A stretch of DNA of 64,000 bases from Streptosporangium brasiliense (lineage in GTDB: Bacteria > Actinomycetota > Actinomycetes > Streptosporangiales > Streptosporangiaceae), in NCBI RefSeq assembly GCF_030811595.1, contig NZ_JAUSRB010000001.1, forward strand, positions 1,302,001 to 1,366,000, in the 5' to 3' direction. This document shows positions 56,568-64,000 of the stretch, one piece after another. Each line of letters starts with the position of its first letter. Within the stretch, counting starts at the first letter, position 1. Under the pieces are notes generated by a model. That model saw only the letters and a list, made by a program, of their open reading frames with translations, was not told the DNA's origin and searched no databases. Made by a program: the position numbers and the translations under genes.

Positions 56568-57056
56568 GTGACCTCGACCGAGTGGACGGAGCCCGCCGGC
56601 ACCCTGATCGGCCGGGCGGAGCCCGCGGACGCGGGCGAGATCCTGACCGTGCAGCGGGCGGCCTATGTGGGCGAGGCCCAGCTCTACGGCGACCCGTTCA
56701 TCCCGCCGCTGGTGGAGTCGGCCGAGCAGGTCCGCAGGGCCGTCCAGACCGGCACCGTGCTCGTCGCCCGCAGCCGGGGGCGGATCGTCGGGGCGGTCCG
56801 CGGCCGGCTGTCCGGCACGACCTGCCTGGTCGGCCGCCTGGTGGTGGCGCCGGACGCGCAGGGCCGGGGTATCGGCGGGGCCCTGCTGTCGGCCCTCCAC
56901 GACGAGATCGCCGCCGCGGCGTTCGACCTCTTCACCGGGCACCTGTCGGAGGGCAACCTGCGGCTCTACCGCCGCCACGGTTACCGCGAGACCCGCCGCG
57001 AGCGGATGAGCGACCACCTGACCCTGGTCCACATGCGCAGGGAACTCCAGGTGTGA
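56568..57056 (+). CDS. GNAT-family N-acetyltransferase
   Basis: A 162-residue acetyltransferase: LVVAPDAQGRGIGGALLSAL acetyl-CoA site (residues about 92-111) and EGNLRLYRRHGYRETRRE. GTG 56568 lies 6 bp after TATCGT, so probably leaderless. Substrate unknown. Confidence 0.8.
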   Translation: MTSTEWTEPAGTLIGRAEPADAGEILTVQRAAYVGEAQLYGDPFIPPLVESAEQVRRAVQTGTVLVARSRGRIVGAVRGRLSGTTCLVGRLVVAPDAQGRGIGGALLSALHDEIAAAAFDLFTGHLSEGNLRLYRRHGYRETRRERMSDHLTLVHMRRELQV

Positions 57057-57210
57057 GGGCTCCAGGTGTGATCGCGACACCGGTAAAGGATCGGTCTGTT
57101 TATTTTTCTCCTGAGATGGGTGATCGGCTCATCCCGCTCCGGACGGCCGTCCGTGCGAGCCTCCGTCCCGGTCTCCCGGGGCGCGCACCGCACCGCGTAT
57201 GCTGCGGATC

Positions 57211-57810
57211 ATGCTGAAGGTGGGACTCACCGGCGGGATCGGTTCGGGCAAGAGCGAGGTGTCGCGGCGGCTGGCGTCCATGGGCGCCATGGTGATCGAC
57301 GCCGACAAGATCGCCCGTGAGGTGGTCGAGCCGGGGACCGACGGGCTGGCGCGCATCGTGGAGATGTTCGGCGCCGAGGTGCTGCGCGAGGACGGCTCAC
57401 TCGACCGGGAGAGACTCGGCTCGATCGTCTTCGCCGACTCCGGGAAGCTGGCCTCCCTCAACGGCATCGTGCACCCGCTGGTCGGGGCGCGGGTGGCGGA
57501 GCTGCAGCGGCAGGCGGACGACGGCGCGATCGTGGTCTACGACGTGCCGCTGCTGGCGGAGAACAACCTCGCCCCGATGTACGACGTGGTCGTCGTCGTG
57601 GACGCCGCGGACGAGATCCGGCTGGCCCGGCTGGTCGAGCTGCGGGGCATGAGCGAGCAGGACGCCAGGGCCCGGATCGCGGCCCAGGCGGGCCGCGAGG
57701 ACCGGTTGAGGATCGCCGATCTCGTGATCCCGAACGAGGGGTCGCTGGAGGATCTCGGGACCCGGGTGGAGGAGGTCTGGGCCGAGCTGACCGCCCGGAC
57801 CGTCACCTGA
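57211..57810 (+). CDS. coaE: dephospho-CoA kinase
   Basis: A 199-residue kinase for the last step of CoA synthesis. P-loop [23 protein letters not shown], and DVPLLAENN. Unlike mycobacterial CoaE it has no C-terminal UPF0157 domain. ATG 57211 lies 7 bp after TATGCT (57198-57203): leaderless. The upstream ATG 57199 is within that hexamer and is excluded. Confidence 0.93.
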   Translation: MLKVGLTGGIGSGKSEVSRRLASMGAMVIDADKIAREVVEPGTDGLARIVEMFGAEVLREDGSLDRERLGSIVFADSGKLASLNGIVHPLVGARVAELQRQADDGAIVVYDVPLLAENNLAPMYDVVVVVDAADEIRLARLVELRGMSEQDARARIAAQAGREDRLRIADLVIPNEGSLEDLGTRVEEVWAELTARTVT

Positions 57811-57880
57811 GCCGGGACCGCGCATGCGGACTGTCACCTGGGCTGAGCTGACCGCTCGGACCGTCACCTGAGCCGGGACC
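57776..57880 (+). repeat. 61-bp tandem duplication across the coaE stop codon
   Basis: The segment 57784-57819, which contains the last codons and TGA of coaE, recurs at 57845-57880 with one mismatch; a few bases upstream also match. The copy is outside the gene. Confidence 0.8.
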
Positions 57881-57922
57881 CCGCGTCCGGCGGGAGCCGT
57901 ACCCGGGTTGAGGTCCCACAGG

Positions 57923-58741
57923 TCAGGGGACGGCCCGGACCGCCTCCAGCAGGTCCTCCTGGAACCCGGCCCGGCCCGCGACGAAGTCGCGCCCGCCCCC
58001 GGCGAGCGGGGCGCAGTCGAAGGGGGTGCCGTCGAAGGCGCTGACCACCACGCCGGCCTCCTGCGCGATCAGCAGGCCGCCGGGCAGGTCGACGATCCCG
58101 GTCTGGTAGCCGACGATCCCGTCGATGTCCCCCCGGGCGAGCATCACCCAGGCCAGCAGCGGAGCCCAGAGCCTCAGCACCCGGCGGGCACGCCTGTCGA
58201 GCCCCGCCTTCAGCGCGCAGGCCACGGCGTCGCCGCGCCGCACGCCGTACCCCTGGATCCAGGCCAGCACGGGACCGCCGCCGGCCGGGCGGTGCGGCGG
58301 GGCGGCCAGCGGGCCGCTCGGGCCGAGCACGCCCCGGCCCCGCACGGCCGACCAGGTCCTGCCGGTCACCGGCTCGTGGACGACCCCCAGCTCGGGGCGC
58401 CCGTCACGGCACAGGGCCAGGCCCACGGCGTACAGAGGCAGGCCGATCGCGATGTTGTTGGTGCCGTCGAGCGGGTCGATGAGCCAGGTCCACTCCGACC
58501 CCGCCCGGCCCTGCCGGCCCGACTCCTCGGCGATCACCGCGTGGTCGGGGAAGGCGGCCAGCACCCGCCGGAGCAGCAGCTCCTCCGAGGCCAGGTCCAG
58601 GTCGGTGACCACGTCGCCGTCGTCGCCCTTGGGGCTGATCTCGACCGTCCCCAGGACGCCCGCGGTGATCAGCCGCCCGGCCGCCCGCGCGGCGTCGACG
58701 GCGACCCGGCGGGCGTGTTCGAGATCCGTCCCCTGAACCAC
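57923..58741 (-). CDS. inositol monophosphatase family protein
   Basis: A 272-residue phosphatase of the IMPase/CysQ fold. Metal motifs: VIAEESG (Glu) and WLIDPLDGTNN. The third motif, usually WDxAAG, is VDLPGG with the Asp kept. Substrate may be inositol phosphate, histidinol phosphate or PAP. GTG 58741 follows AGGAGG. It lies behind a hairpin, so separate from the Spo0M operon. Confidence 0.83.
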   Translation of the reverse strand: MVQGTDLEHARRVAVDAARAAGRLITAGVLGTVEISPKGDDGDVVTDLDLASEELLLRRVLAAFPDHAVIAEESGRQGRAGSEWTWLIDPLDGTNNIAIGLPLYAVGLALCRDGRPELGVVHEPVTGRTWSAVRGRGVLGPSGPLAAPPHRPAGGGPVLAWIQGYGVRRGDAVACALKAGLDRRARRVLRLWAPLLAWVMLARGDIDGIVGYQTGIVDLPGGLLIAQEAGVVVSAFDGTPFDCAPLAGGGRDFVAGRAGFQEDLLEAVRAVP

Positions 58742-58772
58742 GCGATCCTCCTCGGTCGTGTGACGGGCGGTG

Positions 58773-58800
58773 GCCCCGGCCGGTGAACGGCGGCCGGGGC
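58773..58800 (-). terminator. hairpin after spo0M
   Basis: 9-bp stem GCCCCGGCC / GGCCGGGGC with 10-nt loop, 19 bp after the spo0M stop on the minus strand. Confidence 0.55.
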
Positions 58801-58819
58801 GTCAGCCGTACGGGGCGGG

Positions 58820-59593
58820 TCAGAACCAGCCGCGCCGCTGGGCCATCGCCTGCAGGCCGGCGCGGAGCGCCTGGTCCGCCTGGCCCGGGTGGTCGTCGTA
58901 GCGGACGGTGAACCGGTTGTAGGCGTCGTGGCTGGACTCCAGGAAGCCGCCGCGCTTGTCGGCCTCCAGGATGACGTCCATCGACTGCGGGCCGGCGATG
59001 AAGGTCAGCTCCAGTTCGTTGAAGTGCCGGGCGTATTCGTGGCCCGCGTAGTATTCGATCTCCTGGAAGAACGGCATCTGGGAGCCACGCAGGGTGCCGC
59101 GCTCCAGGTCGGCCTTCTTGAAGCGGAAGCCCATGTTGTCCAGCGCGCCCAGGACGTGGTCCTGGGCGGGCATCGGGTTGACGAACAGCGGGTCGAGGTC
59201 GCCCTTGTCCAGCGCGCCGGCCAGGGCGAGCTCGGTGGAGACGCCCAGCTGCATGCCGCGCAGCGGGTGGCCGCCGACGGCGCTGATCGGGGTCTCCCAC
59301 GGGACGGGGATCTCGAAGGGGGCCGACTGGGGAGCGCCCGCCGCGAGGTGGAACGGGCCGGTGATCTGCTTGCGCAGGAAGCTGTAGGTCGACTTGTACT
59401 CGTTGTCGCCGCTCTCGACCTCGACCACCGCGGTGAAGTCGATGAAGATGCCCTCGACCTTGTAGTCGGAGCCGCCGCCGCGGAAGTTGACCTGCCCGCG
59501 CAGGACCTCGCCGGGGCGGACGTTGGAGTTTTGCAGGATCGTGTCGACCTCGACACCCGCGCCGAACGCGGCCATCAGCTTACGGAACACCAT
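58820..59593 (-). CDS. spo0M: sporulation-control protein Spo0M (arrestin-like)
   Basis: A 257-residue protein matching the Spo0M family: start MVFRKLMAAFGAGVEVDTILQNS, then VRPGEVLRGQVNFRGGGSDYKVEGIFIDF (two-part), ending with RGGFLESSHDAYNRFTVRY and a Trp-Phe tail. The fold is arrestin-like, acting in the cytoplasm at the membrane; in Bacillus it affects sporulation and cell stress. ATG 59593 follows GGGAG; it is 28 bp behind the second SPFH gene, so part of that operon. Confidence 0.9.
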   Translation of the reverse strand: MVFRKLMAAFGAGVEVDTILQNSNVRPGEVLRGQVNFRGGGSDYKVEGIFIDFTAVVEVESGDNEYKSTYSFLRKQITGPFHLAAGAPQSAPFEIPVPWETPISAVGGHPLRGMQLGVSTELALAGALDKGDLDPLFVNPMPAQDHVLGALDNMGFRFKKADLERGTLRGSQMPFFQEIEYYAGHEYARHFNELELTFIAGPQSMDVILEADKRGGFLESSHDAYNRFTVRYDDHPGQADQALRAGLQAMAQRRGWF

Positions 59594-59621
59594 CGATGGA
59601 CTCCCAAGGGGATAGTGGGTT

Positions 59622-60869
59622 TCAGTTGGGTTCAACGGCTGGCTTGACCTGGCCGTTCCCGCGGCCGAGCTGCGGCAGGATCTGGGCCAGGAGCATGGTG
59701 GACAGAGCGGAGGAGTCGCCGGAGGCGCCGTCGGTGCGGACGACGACGGGGCGCGGGGCCTGCTCGGCGAGTTTGGCCCCGACGTCCAGGCGGCGGCGGG
59801 CCAGCTCGTACTGGAGCACCGCCCGGTTGTCGCGGTAGGCGTCGGCCAGCCGGCGCAGCCCCTTGGCCTCGTTCTCCGCGGAGGTGAGCTGGGCCCGGCC
59901 CTTGGCCTCGATCTCCCAGCGCACCCGCTGGGCCTCGGTCTCGTGCTCCTCCAGCATGCGCGCGACGTCCTTGCGCGCGGTGTTGGCGGCGGCCCGGACC
60001 TCGACGATGCGGGCGTCGCGCGTCTTCTTGGCGCGCTCGATCTCCATCAGCAGGGTGTCGATCCGCCGCTTGCGGGTGAGCTCCCACTCGCGCTCGAAGG
60101 CCGACAGCTCCTTGGCGACCTTCTCGCGGGTGGCCAGGTGCTGCTGGTACTGGTCGGGCAGCTGCACGTCGGGGATGTTGGCGCCGGTGATCCGCACGCC
60201 GTACCGGCCGAGCTGGCGGGTCAGGAGCTCCTGCATGTCGCCGACGTCCGAGCCGCGCAGGTCGTAGGCCCGCTCGGTGTGCACGAGGCGGCTGCGCTGG
60301 CGGATGGCGTCCTGTACGGCGCTGCTGAGCACCAGGTCGAAGTTGCCGGCGCCGATCGTCCGGACGAAGGCCACCGGGTCGATGATGCGGAACTTCAGGA
60401 AGAACTCGATCGACTTCAGCGGCACGTTCTCGGCGGTCGGGCAGGCGGCGATCGGGGCGGAGTAGGGGATCTCGGTGGAGGTGTCCACCACCGCGTCCAC
60501 CCGGTCCCACGGCAGCCACAGGTAGTGGCGGCCCGGGGGCAGGGTGCCCACGATCGCGCCCCACCGGCTGCGCACGCCGGTGGTGCCCTCCTCGATCTCG
60601 ATGATCGCCCGGCGCCACAGCCAGACCAGCGCCGCGAGCAGGGACAGCACCGCGCCGACCGCGGCCAGGGCGGAGAACGTCCCGCCGGCCAGCAGCGCCG
60701 TACCGGCGAGGTAGACGGCCAGCAGCAGCAGCGTCACCCAGGCGAAGCCGCGGCGGTCCTTGGGGATGACCACCGGGACGAGCTGGCCGGCCTCACCGCC
60801 GCGCAGCAGCTGGCGGATCTCCGACCAGGAGGCCAGGGATTCCTTGATCTTGGAGAACTCTCTGCTCAT
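59622..60869 (-). CDS. SPFH/Band 7 membrane protein, second of pair
   Basis: A 415-residue protein with two membrane helices (about 43-62 and 66-86), an SPFH domain (about 88-240) and a charged coiled coil (about 245-350, KELSAFEREWELTRKRR and following). It resembles flotillin/stomatin-like scaffolds that form rings on the membrane. Its ATG overlaps the first SPFH gene stop by 4 bp. Confidence 0.8.
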   Translation of the reverse strand: MSREFSKIKESLASWSEIRQLLRGGEAGQLVPVVIPKDRRGFAWVTLLLLAVYLAGTALLAGGTFSALAAVGAVLSLLAALVWLWRRAIIEIEEGTTGVRSRWGAIVGTLPPGRHYLWLPWDRVDAVVDTSTEIPYSAPIAACPTAENVPLKSIEFFLKFRIIDPVAFVRTIGAGNFDLVLSSAVQDAIRQRSRLVHTERAYDLRGSDVGDMQELLTRQLGRYGVRITGANIPDVQLPDQYQQHLATREKVAKELSAFEREWELTRKRRIDTLLMEIERAKKTRDARIVEVRAAANTARKDVARMLEEHETEAQRVRWEIEAKGRAQLTSAENEAKGLRRLADAYRDNRAVLQYELARRRLDVGAKLAEQAPRPVVVRTDGASGDSSALSTMLLAQILPQLGRGNGQVKPAVEPN

Positions 60870-62488
60870 CTCTGGGTCTCTTCCTTGACGGCGGGCGCCG
60901 TGACTTCCCCTACGGCGGGCGCGGCGGTCTCCGGGGCCGCGGCGGGCGTGGCGGTCTCCGGGGCCGCCGGGTTGAGCAGGGCGGTGATCTCCGCCTCGCG
61001 ACCCTCGACCCGCCTGCCGATCTCGGCGATCCGTTCCCTGATGGCGGCCATGTCCGCCGCGGAGAACAGCTGTGTCTCGCGGCTGCCGACGAGCTGCCTG
61101 GCCAGGGCCAGCAGATCGATGTCGGTCGTCTCGCCGACCTGCACCACGCGGGGCAGATGGGAGGCCACCGACTCGAGCTTGTCGAGCAGGTCCTGCTGGA
61201 AGCGGTGGTCCAGGATCTCCGGCGCCTCGGCGGCGCTCAGCGCCCGGATGTCCAGCGCCTGCGCCTCCAGCAGCGCCGCGTTGGCCTTGGCGGTGGACTC
61301 CGCCTCCACCAGCCGCTGGCTCGCCTGCGCCTTCGCCTGGTGGGAGGCGCGCTCCAGCGCGGTGTCCATCCGGGCCTGGTATCCGGCGATCTCGGCGTGG
61401 ATGGCCGACAGCTGCTCCTGCAGTCCGGCGAGCTCCTTGATCAGGTCACCTTCGTTCTGCTCCTTGCGCAGCTGGAGCTCGTACTCGTAGGTGTACGCCT
61501 CCTTGGCGACTCTGATCATCTCCGGGGCGGCCAGGTCCATCCGGTATTCCTGGCTGGACGGCTCGGCGTGGGTGATGTTCACGTCGGTGAGCCGTACGGC
61601 GGGCAGGAACTGCTGGTTGAGGTTGTCCAGCATGCCCAGGGTGCTCTCGCCGACCAGGTCGTAGATGTCCTCGGCGCGCTGGGCGTAGATGAGGGAGCGG
61701 GTGACCTCGCTGATGGCGTTCTGCAGTTTGGCCTGGAAGCCGCTGACCGAGCCGAGGACGAAGATGAACTCGGCCGGGTCCTCGATCCGGAACTGCAGGA
61801 AGAGGTCCACGCTGGCCTTGACGCCCTGCTGGGTCGGGGCCTCGCGGATGGGCGCGTTGAAGGGATACTCGCGGGTGGTGTTGACGATGTAGCTGACCCG
61901 CTTCCACGGGTTGACCAGCGTGACCCTGCCCGGCTCGGCGATCTGCACGAGCTTGCCGAACTTGGTGATCAGGGCCTTGCAGCCCTCGGGCACCATGACC
62001 ACGCTCCGCCGCCACCACAGGAACGCGGCGGCCAGCACCAGCACGGCCCAGTAGTGCGGCCCGAACAGCACCCGGGCACCGTCGGGCAGCCCGGTGGCGA
62101 CCAGGCCGGCCAGACCGAGCACCGCCAGCACGATCAGGGGGATGACCACCCGGGCGGTGGTGCCCTTGGGGATCACCACCGGGGAGATCACGTGAACCGG
62201 CTCGCCGCCCGGGCCGCTCGCGGTGAAGCTGCGGTTGACGATCTCGCCGGCCTCGTTCAGCGACGCGCCGCGGGCCTCGATGACCGTGCCCACGGACGCG
62301 CCCTGCTCACGGGCGGCCAGGAAGTCGGTCGGGTTGAGCGCGAACCCCTTCTCACCGCCCGCCTGGCCCATGGCCTGGCTCGCGAACTGACCCACCGCCT
62401 GGCCGACCACCTGACGCGGATCGCCCCCCTGCCCTATCGCCTGCGCGGCTTCCATCGCCGACTGCATGGCCTGTCTTGGCCGGGACAT
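60866..62488 (-). CDS. SPFH/Band 7 membrane protein, first of pair
   Basis: A 540-residue paralogue of the next gene with an additional 110-residue Gln/Ala-rich head, two helices (about 112-133 and 145-160), SPFH domain (about 165-330), a coiled coil with EQNEGDLIKELAGLQEQL and an Ala/Pro/Glu tail of repeats such as APETATPA. ATG 62488 has CGGAGG five bases upstream. First gene of the operon. Confidence 0.8.
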   Translation of the reverse strand: MSRPRQAMQSAMEAAQAIGQGGDPRQVVGQAVGQFASQAMGQAGGEKGFALNPTDFLAAREQGASVGTVIEARGASLNEAGEIVNRSFTASGPGGEPVHVISPVVIPKGTTARVVIPLIVLAVLGLAGLVATGLPDGARVLFGPHYWAVLVLAAAFLWWRRSVVMVPEGCKALITKFGKLVQIAEPGRVTLVNPWKRVSYIVNTTREYPFNAPIREAPTQQGVKASVDLFLQFRIEDPAEFIFVLGSVSGFQAKLQNAISEVTRSLIYAQRAEDIYDLVGESTLGMLDNLNQQFLPAVRLTDVNITHAEPSSQEYRMDLAAPEMIRVAKEAYTYEYELQLRKEQNEGDLIKELAGLQEQLSAIHAEIAGYQARMDTALERASHQAKAQASQRLVEAESTAKANAALLEAQALDIRALSAAEAPEILDHRFQQDLLDKLESVASHLPRVVQVGETTDIDLLALARQLVGSRETQLFSAADMAAIRERIAEIGRRVEGREAEITALLNPAAPETATPAAAPETAAPAVGEVTAPAVKEETQR

Positions 62489-62503
62489 CGAACCTCCGGG
62501 GTA

Positions 62504-62529
62504 GATATATGTCGAGAGCCCGATATATC
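62504..62529 (-). promoter_or_regulatory. GATATAT dyad in the SPFH operon promoter
   Basis: GATATAT (62504-62510) and ATATATC (62523-62529) form an inverted repeat with 12-bp spacer, about 20 bp before the first SPFH ATG. The same motif is found in the subtilase promoter. Confidence 0.5.
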
Positions 62530-62826
62530 ACGCTTGGTAGGCGGGCGCACGCAGGACAGTAAAGGGCATCCCGCTTGCGGACGGCTTGCCGCCCGATTGA
62601 AAGGGGCGGGCCGAAAGGGGGCCGCCAAAAGGGATCTTCCGGAAGGGGGCCGCCGGAAACGGTCTCGGAGGCGATCCGTCGGGGGCGCCGTCCCGTCGGA
62701 ACCGGAAGAGCCCGTCCCGCGGGAACCGGCAGAGGCCGTCCCACAGGAAGGGCCCGTCCCGCCGGAAGGGCCTGTCCGTCACGCGTCCAGGAGGGAATGT
62801 CGGTGGCTCCGCCTACAGTGGGTGGG
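62530..62826. repeat. GC-rich intergenic region with 24-bp repeats
   Basis: Two clear 24-bp units of GCCGTCCCGTCGGAACCGGA type (62687-62710, 62711-62734), then shortened copies to 62776. A GGGGGCCGCC direct repeat lies at about 62617 and 62646. Open frames here are repetitive and have no ribosome-binding site. Confidence 0.5.
62814..62826 (+). promoter_or_regulatory. uvrB leaderless promoter
   Basis: TACAGT (62814-62819) lies 7 bp before the GTG start at 62827. No clear SOS box seen. Confidence 0.45.

Positions 62827-64000
<1,174 letters not shown>

Noticed and set aside
57057..57210. Small RNA or terminator around the T-rich tract CTGTTTATTTTTCTCC
   Set aside because: No adequate stem precedes the T-run; insufficient evidence.
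62528..62782. 84-codon minus-strand frame before uvrB
   Set aside because: Made of 24-bp repeat units, no ribosome-binding site, no conserved features.

Overview
This is 64 kb of very GC-rich DNA (roughly 70% or more by eye) with strong third-position G/C, many GTG and TTG starts, many leaderless genes, 4-bp ATGA/GTGA gene overlaps and no phage or IS elements. Gene content and order (hisI-trp, MauE/DsbA/lgt, gltBD, pyk, tRNA, pdtaR, liv, glu-type transporter, polA, rpsA, coaE, uvrB) are typical of an actinomycete chromosome core. Spo0M, a paired flotillin-like operon and a FadR-controlled pot operon suggest a sporulating filamentous genus, probably of Streptosporangiales. The genus is inference.

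Layout. 1-3.4 kb: end of a nucleotidyltransferase gene, a glutamine-synthetase-family ligase, a 53-aa membrane peptide and a TIGR03085/DinB-like protein. 3.6-7.3 kb: a heterodimeric ABC exporter. 7.3-10.5 kb: a polar amino-acid ABC importer with a GNAT gene. 10.9-11.9 kb: polyphosphate kinase 2. 11.9-17.5 kb: potABCD-type polyamine importer, divergent FadR-family regulator and a Cache-domain protein. 17.5-22.7 kb: hisI, a Trp-associated membrane protein, DUF4190, DUF2752, trpC, trpB, trpA. 23-27.7 kb: MauE-like and DsbA-like redox membrane proteins, lgt, a VIT1-type metal transporter and two tandem paralogues of unknown function. 27.7-29.2 kb: a DUF43/BpsA-like aminopropyltransferase. 29.4-35.5 kb: glutamate synthase gltB-gltD. 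35.6-39.0 kb: a secreted subtilase and pyruvate kinase. 39-41 kb: repeats, a GNAT gene, an unusual tRNA with anticodon CAA, and the ANTAR response regulator pdtaR. 41.4-46.4 kb: complete livKHMGF branched-chain amino-acid importer. 46.6-50.1 kb: a DUF4352 lipoprotein and a second polar amino-acid importer. 50.3-57.8 kb: thioesterase, polA, polysaccharide deacetylase, rpsA, GNAT, coaE. 57.9-62.5 kb: inositol-phosphatase-family gene and the operon SPFH-SPFH-Spo0M. 62.8-64 kb: the 5' part of uvrB.

The recurring theme is nitrogen and amino-acid handling: two glutamate/glutamine-type importers, a branched-chain importer, a polyamine importer, glutamate synthase, a GS-like ligase, a DUF43 polyamine synthase homologue and tryptophan synthesis. 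Envelope biogenesis is a second theme (Lgt, DsbA/MauE, deacetylase, subtilase, SPFH/Spo0M).

The most interesting items are the class-I-shaped tRNA with a CAA anticodon, the SPFH-SPFH-Spo0M operon whose promoter shares a GATATAT dyad with the subtilase promoter, the DUF43 enzyme with a large C-terminal extension, the exporter whose nucleotide-site degeneracies all fall in one composite site, the coupled leader ORF before trpC, the tandem paralogues after VIT1, and the duplications that span the stop codons of pyk and coaE. No CRISPR array, prophage, toxin-antitoxin or obvious defence island is visible.
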